From Microtetraspora niveoalba (GTDB lineage Bacteria > Actinomycetota > Actinomycetes > Streptosporangiales > Streptosporangiaceae), in contig NZ_BBYM01000009.1 of assembly GCF_001570405.1 (NCBI RefSeq), positions 62,001-126,000 of the forward strand: a stretch of DNA of 64,000 nucleotides. Direction: 5' to 3'. Under the pieces are notes generated by a model. It saw nothing but the letters and a program-made list of their open reading frames with translations. It searched no databases and was not told the DNA's origin. The position numbers were made by a program, and so were the translations under genes. Shown here piece after piece: positions 44,251-53,373 of the stretch (positions are counted from its first letter, which is position 1; every line of letters begins with the position of its first letter).

Positions 44251-45996
44251 TCACCCGAGGTCGGGCTCCGGCCGCAGCTCCACGACCGGCTCGCCGGCCG
44301 CGTCCAGCTCCAGGACGACGATCTCGTTGTCCCCGGACCGCAGCAGCGGTCCGGGGACGTAGAGCGTCCGCTGCGGCCCGATCGACCAGTAGCGGCCCAG
44401 GCAGAAGCCGTTCACCCACACGTAGCCGTGGCCCCAGCCGGGCAGCGCGAGGAACGTGTCGGCCGGCTCCTCCACGGTCGCGGTCCCCCGGAAGAAGGCC
44501 GGCACGGCCGCGGCCGCCCCGGGACGGAACGGGACGTCGCCCCCCTCGCCGAACCGCAGGTCGCCGAGCCGCAGCGGCTCCGCCGTCACGCCGTGCAGGT
44601 ACTGCCGCTCGTGCCGGATCCCGCCGGTGACGCCCTTGCGCTCGCCCATCCGGGGGCCGTAGTTGACCCGCCCGAACGACTCGACCAGCAGCTCCACCGT
44701 GGCCGGGCCGGACACCTCCACCTCCGTGTGCTCCGTCCCGCCGGCCGCGGGGTCGAGCACGGCGACGCGGACGCCGTCCACGTAGACGTGCGCCCGGTCG
44801 CGCAGGCCGTCCACCGCCAGCGGGTACGGCCCGCGCGGGCCGGGCACCTCCACCCGGTAGCGGACCAGCCCGTGGTCGAGCCCGAGATCCTCGAACGCCG
44901 GGGGAGTCGGCCGGGCGACCGGCGGGCCCGCCAGGGCGGGCAGCAGCGGCAGCAGCGCGGCCGACTCCGTCAGCGGTACGGCGGCCGGGGGCAGCACCGG
45001 CGGCGCGGGAGGGGGCTCGGGCGCCGGGTTGTAGCGCGTCAGCACCTCGCGGAAGAGCCGGAACTTCTCCGTCGCCGCGCCGCTCTCGCTGATCGGCGCG
45101 TCGTAGTCGTAGGAGGTGACCGTGGGCAGGTACGCGCCGGTCACGAGGTCGCGGTTGGCCCCCGCCCAGGTGCCGAAGTTCGTCCCGCCGTGCGCCATGT
45201 AGATGTTGACGGACGCGCCCGCCTCCAGCAGTTCGGCGAGGACGGCGGCGGACTCGGCCGGGTCCCGGGTGACGCGCGGGCGACCCCAGTGGTCGAACCA
45301 GCCGATCCACAGCTCCATGCACACCATCGGGTCGTCCGGCCGGTGCCGCCGCAGCGTGCCGAGCGCGCCGGCGGGGTCGGAGCCGAACGTCGCGGTGGCG
45401 AGCACACCGGGGAGCGAGCCGCCGGTCAGCATGTGGTCCTCCGGCCCGTCCGCGGTGAACAGCGGGACGTCGATGCCCGCCGCGCGCATGGCGTCCGCGA
45501 GGTGGCGCAGGTAGGCGGCGTCCGTGCCGTACGAGCCGTACTCGTTCTCGACCTGCACCATGAGCACGTTGCCGCCCCGGGTGACCTGCCGCGCCGCGAC
45601 GCGCGGCAGGAGCCGGTCGAACCACCGGTCCACGTGCGCGAGGAACTCCGGGTCGCTCGTCCGCAGGCGGCCGGTCACCCACGACGGCAGGCCGCCGTTC
45701 TCCCACTCCGCGCAGATGTACGGCCCGGGCCGCACGATCGCGTGCAGGTCCGCGGCCGCCGCCGCGTCCAGGAAGCGGTCCAGGTCGTCCAGGCGCCGGT
45801 ACGCGCCGGGGCGCGGCTCGTGCAGGTTCCACGGCACGTAGGTCTCCACCGTGTTGAGGCCCATGGCCCGCATCATCGCCAGCCGGTGCGGCCACTGGTC
45901 GGGATGCACCCGGAAGTAGTGCATCGCGCCGGAGAGCAGGCGGAACTCCGCGCCGTCCAGGCGGAACCCGCCGCCCTCGATCGTGAAACGTCCCAC
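44251..45996 (-). CDS. GH35 beta-galactosidase, cytoplasmic
   Basis: 581 residues. A TIM barrel covers about residues 1-320 with acid/base Glu152 (VQVENEYGSYG) and nucleophile Glu228 (VCMELWIGWFDHWG). Beta-rich jelly-roll domains follow, including the C-terminal GWGHGYVWVNGFCLGRYW carbohydrate-binding-like motif. It has no signal peptide, so it acts on imported beta-galactosides. I chose the GTG at 45996, which has GGGGGA six bases upstream; a longer frame upstream to 46119 runs into the divergent AraC gene. It converges with the sugar transporter, whose cargo it likely hydrolyses. Confidence 0.93.
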   Translation of the reverse strand: MGRFTIEGGGFRLDGAEFRLLSGAMHYFRVHPDQWPHRLAMMRAMGLNTVETYVPWNLHEPRPGAYRRLDDLDRFLDAAAAADLHAIVRPGPYICAEWENGGLPSWVTGRLRTSDPEFLAHVDRWFDRLLPRVAARQVTRGGNVLMVQVENEYGSYGTDAAYLRHLADAMRAAGIDVPLFTADGPEDHMLTGGSLPGVLATATFGSDPAGALGTLRRHRPDDPMVCMELWIGWFDHWGRPRVTRDPAESAAVLAELLEAGASVNIYMAHGGTNFGTWAGANRDLVTGAYLPTVTSYDYDAPISESGAATEKFRLFREVLTRYNPAPEPPPAPPVLPPAAVPLTESAALLPLLPALAGPPVARPTPPAFEDLGLDHGLVRYRVEVPGPRGPYPLAVDGLRDRAHVYVDGVRVAVLDPAAGGTEHTEVEVSGPATVELLVESFGRVNYGPRMGERKGVTGGIRHERQYLHGVTAEPLRLGDLRFGEGGDVPFRPGAAAAVPAFFRGTATVEEPADTFLALPGWGHGYVWVNGFCLGRYWSIGPQRTLYVPGPLLRSGDNEIVVLELDAAGEPVVELRPEPDLG

Positions 45997-46020
45997 GGAC
46001 GATCCCCCTCGGTTCGTGAC

Positions 46021-46050
46021 GGGATCGTCATCCGTCCTCGTTACGATCCC
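46021..46050. promoter_or_regulatory. Inverted repeat between GH35 and AraC genes
   Basis: GGGATCGT (46021-46028) and ACGATCCC (46043-46050), perfect 8-base arms separated by 14 bases, centred in the 91-base divergent gap. Likely a regulator site for both genes; binding by the adjacent AraC protein is inference. Confidence 0.5.
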
Positions 46051-46087
46051 CGGCGCACGAGCTTGCCGAGGACGGGGTGGGACGACC

Positions 46088-46969
46088 ATGGACAATTCGC
46101 GGCGTCCTGTTGGACCCATCGACTGGGTCGAGGGGCAGGAGCCCTGGGACCACTGGTGGCACTACCTCACCCCGAGCCCGGTCCACCGGCGGATGGGGCT
46201 CGCCTGTCTCGCCGTCGGCACCCAGCACGGGCGGCTGCCACCCGTCGGGCCGCGCGTCCTCGACCACCACGTCGCGGTGGTCGTCCTGTCCGGCGAGGGC
46301 TGGTTCTCGTGGGGCGGGCGGCCCCCGGTCGAGGTCGCCGCGCCCGTGCTGCTGTGGTTGTTCCCCGGCGTCGTCCACCACTACGGCCCGTACGAGCCGG
46401 GCTGGTCGGAGTGCTTCGCCGACTTCACCGGCCCGGCCGTCGCCGCGTACGCCGAGCTGGGGTTCCTCGACCCCGAGGAGGCGGTCGTCCCGCTGACGTC
46501 GGCGGAGCCGGCCCACCTGGTCGTCAAGAAGATGGCCGCGGCCTGCCGCAGGGGCGGCCCCCACATGGAGGTGGAGACCTCCGCGGCCGTGCACGAGCTG
46601 CTGGTCGTCCTGCGGCGCAGCCGCGCCGACCACGACCCCAACGGCAACCCGGTGCTGGAGAGCCTGGCCAGGGACGCCTGCCTGCCGCTGTCGGTGCCCG
46701 AGCACGCCCGCCGGCTGTCCATGCGGGTCGCCGAACTGCGCGACGCCGTACGGCGCAGCGCCGGGTGCAGCCCCAAGGACTACGTGCTGCGGATCCGGCT
46801 CAACCAGGCCAAGGAGCTGCTGGCCGGCACCGACCTCGGGGTGGCCGCGATCGCCCGCCGGGTGGGGTACCACGATCCCGGATATTTCACCCGGCTGTTC
46901 ACCCGGCGTGTCGGGGTCGCCCCGAGCGTGTTCAGGGAGCAGCAGTCTCGGGGGCCGTCCGGTTCCTGA
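46088..46969 (+). CDS. AraC-family transcriptional regulator
   Basis: 293 residues. The N-terminal cupin-type sensor is at about residues 20-140 (HHVAVVVLSGEGWFSWGGRPPVEV; LFPGVVHHYGP). The C-terminal double helix-turn-helix at about 195-285 has AKELLAGTDLGVAAIARRVGYHDPGYFTRLFTRRVGVAPSVFR. It is divergent from the GH35 gene and shares its promoter region, so it probably activates beta-galactoside use in response to a sugar. The first recognition helix is less canonical than the second. Confidence 0.92.
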   Translation: MDNSRRPVGPIDWVEGQEPWDHWWHYLTPSPVHRRMGLACLAVGTQHGRLPPVGPRVLDHHVAVVVLSGEGWFSWGGRPPVEVAAPVLLWLFPGVVHHYGPYEPGWSECFADFTGPAVAAYAELGFLDPEEAVVPLTSAEPAHLVVKKMAAACRRGGPHMEVETSAAVHELLVVLRRSRADHDPNGNPVLESLARDACLPLSVPEHARRLSMRVAELRDAVRRSAGCSPKDYVLRIRLNQAKELLAGTDLGVAAIARRVGYHDPGYFTRLFTRRVGVAPSVFREQQSRGPSGS

Positions 46970-47042
46970 TGTCGGGACATGGCCGTTTTCGTGGAAAAGT
47001 AGTGCTCCGCAAGTGTGGACACCGTTGAGAGGACGAACGGCA

Positions 47043-48203
47043 ATGGCCGGAGACCGCCGAAGCCTGCGGCTGCTCGTGACCGGGGGTGGGACCGGCGGGC
47101 ACACCTATCCGGCGCTGACCACGATCGGGGCCGTCCGCGAGCGCGCCGCAGCCGCGGGTTACGACCTCGACGTGCTGTGGGTGGGCACGGCCGACGGCCT
47201 GGAGGCGCGGGTCAGCGCCGAGAACGGCATCCCGTTCCGGGCGATCAAGGCGGGCAAGCTGCGCCGCAGGCCCAACCTGCGCGAGCTGGCCTCGAACGTC
47301 GCCGACATGTTCCGGATCCCGGTGGGCCTCACGCAGGCCGCCGTCATCGCGGCCCGCTACCGGCCCGACGTCGTGTTGTCCACCGGCGGCTACGTGTGCG
47401 TGCCGATCGGCCTGGCGTCCCGGGTGCTCGGCCGGCCGCTGGTGATGCACGAGCAGATCACCGCGCTCGGCCTGGCCAACCGCATCCTGGCGAGGTTCGC
47501 CTCGCGGATCGCGCTCACCCACCCGTCGTCGATCGACCACCTGCCGCGCGGGGCCCGGGAGCGGGCCGTCGTCACCGGCAACCCGATCCGGCCGCACCTC
47601 GTGCACGGCGACGCCGCCTCCGTCTGGGAGCGCTTCGGCCTCACGCCGGGCCTGCCGCTCATCTACGTCACCGGGGGCGCGCAGGGCAGCCGCCAGATCA
47701 ACACGATGATCGAGGAGATCCTGCCCTCGCTGCTCACCCGGTCGCAGGTGCTGCACCAGTGCGGCGCCGGCTGGATCGACCAGCTCTCGCAGGCCGCCCA
47801 GCGCCTTCCCGCCGAGCTGCGGCGGCGCTACCACCCGGTGCCGTACATCGGGGGCGAGCTGGCGGACGTTTTCGCCGCGGCCGACATCGTGGTCTCGCGC
47901 AGCGGCGCGGGCACGATCGCCGAGCTGACCGCGGTGGGCAAGCCGTCCGTCCTCATCCCGCTGGTGCCGTCCGCCGGGGACGAGCAGCGGCAGAACGCGC
48001 GCTACCTGGCCGACTCGGGCGCCGCGCGGGCCATCCTGGAGGACCGGCCCGGGGCCGACCGGCTCCTCGCCGAGCTGAACGCCCTGCTGGGCAACCCGGG
48101 CGACCGCGCCGCGATGGCGTGGGCGGCCAAGTCCCTCGGCCGCCTCGACGCCGCCGACGCGCTCGCCCAGGTCATCCTCGACGAGGCCGGCGTCCTGCCG
48201 TAG
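47043..48203 (+). CDS. MurG-family glycosyltransferase, outside a cell-wall cluster
   Basis: 386 residues. The N-terminal fold has LRLLVTGGGTGGHTYPALT, and the C-terminal UDP-GlcNAc site has VVSRSGAGTIAELTAVGKPSVLIPLVPSAGDEQRQNA. Also present are VLSTGGYVCVPIGLAS and TGNPIRP, all standard for MurG, which adds GlcNAc to lipid I. None of the usual division and cell-wall neighbours (ftsW, murC, ftsQ) is present, so this may be a second copy with a specialised role such as sporulation or a natural-product sugar transfer. GAGAGGA lies upstream of the ATG. Confidence 0.88.
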   Translation: MAGDRRSLRLLVTGGGTGGHTYPALTTIGAVRERAAAAGYDLDVLWVGTADGLEARVSAENGIPFRAIKAGKLRRRPNLRELASNVADMFRIPVGLTQAAVIAARYRPDVVLSTGGYVCVPIGLASRVLGRPLVMHEQITALGLANRILARFASRIALTHPSSIDHLPRGARERAVVTGNPIRPHLVHGDAASVWERFGLTPGLPLIYVTGGAQGSRQINTMIEEILPSLLTRSQVLHQCGAGWIDQLSQAAQRLPAELRRRYHPVPYIGGELADVFAAADIVVSRSGAGTIAELTAVGKPSVLIPLVPSAGDEQRQNARYLADSGAARAILEDRPGADRLLAELNALLGNPGDRAAMAWAAKSLGRLDAADALAQVILDEAGVLP

Positions 48204-48215
48204 TCCCGTTCCCGG

Positions 48216-49985
48216 TCAGAAGACCGGAACGCCCTCGCGGACCAGCTTCCAGTTCGGCTCGGCGAAGGTCGCCGGGTCGATCGTGCCGGAGGCGGTGGCG
48301 TACTCGATCAGCGCCTGCCGGATCTCGACCTGCGCGTTGTAGAGCACCGGGGCGGTCGTCACGTGCGGGAAGCCGCCGCCGCCGGACTGGCGGTAGTTGT
48401 TGATCGCGACCACGAACCGCTGGTCGGCGGCCACCGGCTGCCCCTGGTAGGAGAGCCCGGCGATCCGCTGCCCGACCGGCTTGGAGATGTCGATGTCGTA
48501 CACGACGCCCGAGAGCTGGTCGTAGTTGTAGTCGGGCGTGCCGGACGCGTTGGTGAGCGCGGCGACGTCCACCGGCGCGCCGGGGGCCACCTGGGCGAAG
48601 TACTTGGCGGAGTACTCCAGGTAGTCCTTGAGCTGGGCGCCGGTCAGCGTGACGGCGAGCAGCGTGTTGTCGTAGACGTACAGGCCGGCCATGTCGCGCA
48701 CGCTCACCGGGCCGGCGGGGAAGACGGCCGTGCGGCTGAACGGCGCGGCGATCGAGATCACCGGCAGCGACGCCTCGGGGGTGCCCGCGATCGCCCTGCT
48801 CACCAGGTCGGTCTGCACCTTCTGGATGTAGTCGAGGATCGCGGTGTCCTTGTACGGCGACTCCGCGGCGGAGAGCTGCTCCTTCGACTGGGCGATCACC
48901 TGGTTGACGTAGCCCACGGTCTTGTCGTGCTGGGACTTCATCAGCGCGACGATCTTCGGGTCCTCGGCCACCGTGTTCGTGTTGAGCGTGGTGGACGACT
49001 TCGCGGTGACCGTCCACCGGCCGCGCTGCTTGGTCAGGGTGAAGTCGACCACGGACAACCGCTGGCCCCACTTGGCCGGCTCGGTCAGCAGCACCTGCTG
49101 CCCGGTGGCCTTGTTGGTCACGAACCGCTGCGGCACCTCGTTGTGGGCGTGGCCGAACAGGACGGCGTCCACGCCCGGCACCTCCTCGGCGACCATCGCC
49201 GCGGCGTTCTCCACCGGGAGGTCGGTGCCGTAGGAGGACAGGCCGCTGTCGCCGGCGTGCGCGGTGACGAGGACCACGTCGGCGCCGAGGCCGCGCATGA
49301 CCGGCACCCACTTCTTCGCGGTGGCGACCAGGTCGAGGAACTTCAGCTCGCCCTCGACGTTCGCCTTGTCCCAGATCGCGACGCCCGGGTTGGTCAGCCC
49401 GAGCACGCCCACCTTGATCGGCTTCTCGCCCTTGACCTTCATCGTCTTGATGACGTACGGCTCGTACGCGGGCAGGCCGGTCCTGGCCGACACCGCGTTC
49501 GCGCCCAGGACGGGGGCGTCCATCTGCTCGATCCACCTGGCCAGCAGCGGCAGCCCGTAGTTGAACTCGTGGTTGCCGAGCGTCACCGCGTCGTACCCGA
49601 TGGCGTTCATGGCCTTGGCCATCGGGTGGGTCTCGCGGGAGCCGGTGATCGGCTCGACCTTGGCGTAGTAGTAGTCGAGGGGCGTGCCCTGGATGGTGTC
49701 GCCCGAGTCGAAGAGCAGCGTGTGGTCCGCCCCCCGCTCGGCGCGGATCCGCTTGACCAGCGTGGAGATCTTCGCCAGGCCGACGTCGTTGTGCGCGCTG
49801 TCGTCGTACTCGGCGTCCTTGAAGTAGTCCCAGTTGAGGGCGTTTCCGTGGATGTCGGAGCTGGCCATCACGGTGATCTTCACCGAGTGGTCGGGAGCGG
49901 CGGCGAGGGCCGCGGGGGTGGCGAGACCGAGGACCGCCAGGGCGGTGGCGCCGGTCATGAGCGCCCGCCGGACTTTTGGTGACAT
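48216..49985 (-). CDS. Secreted bifunctional metallophosphatase/5'-nucleotidase
   Basis: 589 residues. Signal peptide to about residue 29 (ALAVLGLATPAALAAAP). The metallophosphoesterase domain has VMASSDIHGN, DSGDTIQG, LGNHEFNYG, TAHAGDSG and GHAHNE, the full metal-binding set. The C-terminal 5'-nucleotidase domain (about 350-560) has the substrate stack around NNYRQSGGGGFP. It degrades extracellular nucleotides to nucleosides and phosphate. No cell-wall anchor motif is visible, so it is probably released. Convergent with the MurG-like gene at 12 bases. Confidence 0.94.
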   Translation of the reverse strand: MSPKVRRALMTGATALAVLGLATPAALAAAPDHSVKITVMASSDIHGNALNWDYFKDAEYDDSAHNDVGLAKISTLVKRIRAERGADHTLLFDSGDTIQGTPLDYYYAKVEPITGSRETHPMAKAMNAIGYDAVTLGNHEFNYGLPLLARWIEQMDAPVLGANAVSARTGLPAYEPYVIKTMKVKGEKPIKVGVLGLTNPGVAIWDKANVEGELKFLDLVATAKKWVPVMRGLGADVVLVTAHAGDSGLSSYGTDLPVENAAAMVAEEVPGVDAVLFGHAHNEVPQRFVTNKATGQQVLLTEPAKWGQRLSVVDFTLTKQRGRWTVTAKSSTTLNTNTVAEDPKIVALMKSQHDKTVGYVNQVIAQSKEQLSAAESPYKDTAILDYIQKVQTDLVSRAIAGTPEASLPVISIAAPFSRTAVFPAGPVSVRDMAGLYVYDNTLLAVTLTGAQLKDYLEYSAKYFAQVAPGAPVDVAALTNASGTPDYNYDQLSGVVYDIDISKPVGQRIAGLSYQGQPVAADQRFVVAINNYRQSGGGGFPHVTTAPVLYNAQVEIRQALIEYATASGTIDPATFAEPNWKLVREGVPVF

Positions 49986-50094
49986 GCGAGGGAGAGTAGT
50001 TACGGGAGATTAATCCGTGGTCACGGCTTCCTTAAGGCGACACAGTCCCCTCGTGACCGGCGCGGTGACCCGGCGCCTCTCGTATGTGAGCCGC

Positions 50095-51111
50095 CTACCA
50101 GCGCATGCGGACCTGCTCGGCCCAGCCGAGCAGGCCGTCCACCCGGACGGGCGCGCCGCCGTCCGGCCGGATCACCCCGTTGTAGTGGCCGAAGCACTGG
50201 TGGCCCTCGGTCGCGATCACCAGCGCGTTGGTCCGGTCGGCCCGCTCGTGGAACGGCGTGAACGTCAGATCCACCCGGTCCGAGCCCGGCGTCCGCAGCG
50301 TCCACGGCGCGAGGTAGTCGGCCGTGGAGTACGTCCACTCCAGCTCCTCGCCGATCTTGGTGAGCCGGCCGTCCACGCACAGCGCGTTCTCGGTCATGCC
50401 GGTGCCCGCCGTCCACTTGCCGCCGAACTGCAGGCCCACCACGTGGCCGTCGGTCTCCCCCGAGGCCGCGCCCCAGTTCCACAGCGTGTCGTACGGCCAG
50501 CGGCCCCGGCCGTGGTCGAGCACGCCCCAGCCGGCGAAGTCGATCGTCTCCGAGCCGATTCTGACCGTCCCCTCGGCGCGGCGCGCCGTGTGCTTCGACG
50601 TGTACTGGAAGCGGCGCTCGCTCCACGGGATCACCACGCTGAGCGTCTCGTGGCCCGGCGGCAGCGCGACCAGCAGGTCGGCCTCCAGCGGTCCGTCCGG
50701 CGTCGCGCAGCGGGCCCGCAGCCGCGTGCCGCCCTCCTCGTGCCGGATCCCGGCCGTGACCGCGCCGTACACCGTCACGTCGCCGTCGAGGAGGCTGCGC
50801 GGCAGCCGCACCCCCTTGGCGAACGGGACGATGCTGGTCTTGGCGTGCTCGCGCCCGCCGTACTCCAGGAAGTAGACGCTGTTCAGCGCCATGTAGTCGA
50901 TGTCGCTGACGGTGATGGCGATCAGGTGCGTCGGCGTCGTGACGCACCAGTACTCCCACCGCTTGGTGCGGCCCCAGCCCCGCAGGTTGCAGCGGTGCAG
51001 CGGCGTGCGCGACCAGCCGACGGCGGCCGGGTTCAGCCGCCCGTCGGAGGTGCAGAGATCGATCGGCGCGGTGATCTCCGGCTCGTGGGTGGTCGTCTCG
51101 TGAGGGGACAT
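50095..51111 (-). CDS. DUF2804-family protein
   Basis: 338 residues, no signal peptide, beta-rich. Recognisable family segments are LHRCNLRGWGRTKRWEYWCVTTP near residue 45, FAGWGVLDHGRGRWPYDTLWNWG around 205 and GLQFGGKWTAGTGMTENAL around 240. The function of the family is unknown; the fold has been likened to lipid-binding or lipocalin-like proteins, which I cannot confirm here. A longer start is possible upstream, but the ATG at 51111 begins the conserved region cleanly. Divergent from the antiporter operon. Confidence 0.82.
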   Translation of the reverse strand: MSPHETTTHEPEITAPIDLCTSDGRLNPAAVGWSRTPLHRCNLRGWGRTKRWEYWCVTTPTHLIAITVSDIDYMALNSVYFLEYGGREHAKTSIVPFAKGVRLPRSLLDGDVTVYGAVTAGIRHEEGGTRLRARCATPDGPLEADLLVALPPGHETLSVVIPWSERRFQYTSKHTARRAEGTVRIGSETIDFAGWGVLDHGRGRWPYDTLWNWGAASGETDGHVVGLQFGGKWTAGTGMTENALCVDGRLTKIGEELEWTYSTADYLAPWTLRTPGSDRVDLTFTPFHERADRTNALVIATEGHQCFGHYNGVIRPDGGAPVRVDGLLGWAEQVRMRW

Positions 51112-51239
51112 GCGCCGCAGCCTAACCAGACCGGCCCTTCCCGAGGAAGGTTCGGTTTTCCGGCGGACACGCCACCCGAAGAGGGCTGTCCGGATTGGTA
51201 CGGTTGAAGCCCCGGACAGACCCAAAGTTAAGGAGACCC

Positions 51240-51722
51240 GTGGAGGTCGAACAGACAGCGCTGCCCGGAATAGGGCTGCGTCACGAGTTCGTCACGCAGG
51301 CGGGCAGGCGCATCGGTGTCGTGTCGCACCGTACGGGGCGCCGCGACCTGATCGTGTACGACCGCCTCGATCCCGACCGCGCGTGTGAGGCCATCAAGCT
51401 GAACGACGAGGAGTCGGACGCCCTGGCCGAGCTGCTGGGCGCGCCCCGGATCGTCCAGCGGCTCAACGCCCTCCATCGCGAGGTGGAAGGGCTCGTCAGC
51501 GAACAGCTCCCCATCGCCCCGGGCACCCCGTACGCGGGGCGGCCGATGGGAGACGCGCGCGTGCGCACCCGGACGGGGACGTCGATCGTCGCCGTGGTGC
51601 GCGCCGGACAGGTGATCGCGAGCCCGGGACCGGAGTTCGTGCTTCAAGCAGGAGACGTGGTGGTCGTGGTAGGAAGCTCAGAAGGCACCGAGGCCGTCGC
51701 CGAGATCATGGCGAACGGGTAG
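51240..51722 (+). CDS. Cation:proton antiporter regulatory subunit (KhtT-like, TrkA-C domain)
   Basis: 160 residues. The N-terminal part is EQTALPGIGLRHEFVTQAGRRIGVV, and a TrkA-C (RCK C-terminal) domain at about 85-158 contains GTSIVAVVRAGQVIASPGPEF and GDVVVVVGSSEGTEAVAEI. It gates the membrane antiporter encoded 8 bases downstream, probably in response to a nucleotide or cation. A GTG start with AAGGAG five bases upstream. Equivalent to KhtT of Bacillus potassium efflux systems; no KhtS homologue is seen. Confidence 0.9.
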   Translation: MEVEQTALPGIGLRHEFVTQAGRRIGVVSHRTGRRDLIVYDRLDPDRACEAIKLNDEESDALAELLGAPRIVQRLNALHREVEGLVSEQLPIAPGTPYAGRPMGDARVRTRTGTSIVAVVRAGQVIASPGPEFVLQAGDVVVVVGSSEGTEAVAEIMANG

Positions 51723-51730
51723 GGCAGCGG

Positions 51731-52888
51731 GTGCACACAGCGATCCTCTTCGTCGAACTCGGTGGTGTAATTCTGGCGCTGGGCGTGCTCGGAGCGCTCG
51801 CCCTGCGCGTCGGTATCTCTCCCATCCCCCTCTATCTGATCGCCGGTCTCGCCTTCGGCACCGGCGGCATCCTCCCCCTCGCGACCAGTGAGGACTTCAT
51901 CTCGGTCGGCGCGGAGCTGGGCGTCATCCTCCTGTTGCTCACCCTCGGCCTCGAATACAACGCGGACGAGCTGGTCACCAGCCTCCGCGGCAACTTCCGC
52001 GGCGGTCTCGTCGACCTGGTACTCAACGCCGCCCCCGGCGCCGTATGCGCCCTCCTGCTCGGCTGGGGACCGGTCGCGGCGATCGCGATGGCCGGCGTCA
52101 CCTACGCCACGTCATCCGGCATCACCGCCAAGGTGCTGTCCGACCTGGGCTGGATCGGCAACCGGGAAACCCCGGTGGTGCTGTCGCTGCTGGTCTTCGA
52201 AGACCTCACGATGGCGCTGTACCTGCCGATCCTCACCGCCGTCCTCGCCGGGGTGAGCTTCATCGGCGGCGCGGTCACCGTCGCCATCGCGCTCGCCACC
52301 GTCAGCGTCGTCCTCCTGGTCGCCCTGCGGTACGGCCGCGTCATCGAGGCGTTCGTGCGCAGCCCCAACTCCGAGGTCCTGCTGCTCAAGGTGGTCGGCC
52401 TGGCCCTGCTGGTCGCGGGCCTCGCCCAGAAGCTGCAGGTCTCGGCCGCGGTCGGCGCCTTCCTCGTCGGCATCGCCCTGTCCGGCGAGCTGGCCGAGGA
52501 CGCCCGCGCCCTGCTCTCCCCGATCCGCGACCTGTTCGCCGCGGTGTTCTTCGTCTTCTTCGGCCTGCAGACCGACCCGGCCGCCATCTGGCCCGTCGCC
52601 GGTCTGGCCGCGCTCCTCGCCGTCGTCAGCATGATCACCAAGCTGGCCACCGGCGCGTACGCGGCCCGGAGGGCAGGCATCGCACGGGAAGGCCGGGTAC
52701 GGGCCGGCATCGCCCTCATCCCGCGAGGCGAGTTCAACATCGTCATCGCCGGACTCGCGGTCGCCGCCGGGGCACATCCGGACCTCGGCCCCCTCGCCGC
52801 CGCGTACGTCCTGATCCTGGCGGCGTTCGGCCCGCTGGCCGCCCGCCTCGTCCAACCCCTCATCGCCGCCGTCGCCCGCCGCGCCTGA
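51731..52888 (+). CDS. CPA2-type cation:proton antiporter (KhtU-like)
   Basis: 385 residues, about 12 to 13 membrane helices. The transport core shows GVTYATSSGITAKVLSDLG and the family segment FAAVFFVFFGLQTDP; PRGEFNIVIAGLA is near the C-terminus. It exports K+ or Na+ in exchange for protons, controlled by the TrkA-C subunit encoded just upstream. GTG start. A near-perfect terminator hairpin follows 12 bases after the stop. Confidence 0.93.
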   Translation: MHTAILFVELGGVILALGVLGALALRVGISPIPLYLIAGLAFGTGGILPLATSEDFISVGAELGVILLLLTLGLEYNADELVTSLRGNFRGGLVDLVLNAAPGAVCALLLGWGPVAAIAMAGVTYATSSGITAKVLSDLGWIGNRETPVVLSLLVFEDLTMALYLPILTAVLAGVSFIGGAVTVAIALATVSVVLLVALRYGRVIEAFVRSPNSEVLLLKVVGLALLVAGLAQKLQVSAAVGAFLVGIALSGELAEDARALLSPIRDLFAAVFFVFFGLQTDPAAIWPVAGLAALLAVVSMITKLATGAYAARRAGIAREGRVRAGIALIPRGEFNIVIAGLAVAAGAHPDLGPLAAAYVLILAAFGPLAARLVQPLIAAVARRA

Positions 52889-52899
52889 CAGACCCGTCC

Positions 52900-52934
52900 C
52901 CTTGGCGATCGAGTCGGCCACTCGATCGCCAAGG
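52900..52934. terminator. Terminator hairpin after the antiporter operon
   Basis: A perfect 15-base stem (CCTTGGCGATCGAGT and complement) with a 5-base loop. It ends two bases before the first unit of the inverted-repeat region. Confidence 0.85.
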
Positions 52935-53131
52935 AATGGTGACCGCTGCGCTGCGGCGGGCGGTTGCTCCGGTGTAAATGGTGGCGGCGGCGGATCGAAG
53001 CTGTATCCGGTTCGCTCTGCTGGATGGTGACGGCTGCGCTGCGGCGGGCGGCTGCTCCGGCGCAAATGGTGGCGGCGGCGGATCGGAGCCGTATCCGGTT
53101 CTCGTCGCCTCATGGTGACCGCTGCGCTACG

Positions 53132-53245
53132 GCGGGCGGCTGCTCCGGCGCGCCGTGATAGTTGCGCTCTGCCGATTCCCCGCTTCGCGGTCTCGGGCGC
53201 GGTGGTACAGGGCACGGTCTTACGCGCGCCGGAGCAACCGCCCGC
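53132..53245 (+). repeat. 114-base element with 22-base terminal inverted repeats, copy A (left arm)
   Basis: It starts GCGGGCGGCTGCTCCGGC and ends with the complement (one mismatch in 22). The body includes CGCTTCGCGG, GGGCGCGGTGGTACAGGGCA and CGGTCTTACGCGCG. It resembles a miniature inverted-repeat element or a structured RNA/DNA repeat. Confidence 0.8.
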
Positions 53246-53373
53246 ACTCCGCTCCGCTCGCCACCGCCTTGCCCCCGTCGCCGTCACCGCACCGTCTCGT
53301 CCTCGGCCTGCTTCTCGCCGCAGGCCGGAAACCAGACTCATGGCTCGCGCCGTCTGAGATCACGCTGCGCTGC

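Noticed and set aside
52936-53111. Tandem 88-base units as a CRISPR array
   Set aside because: Units are adjacent, without unique spacers, and there are no cas genes.
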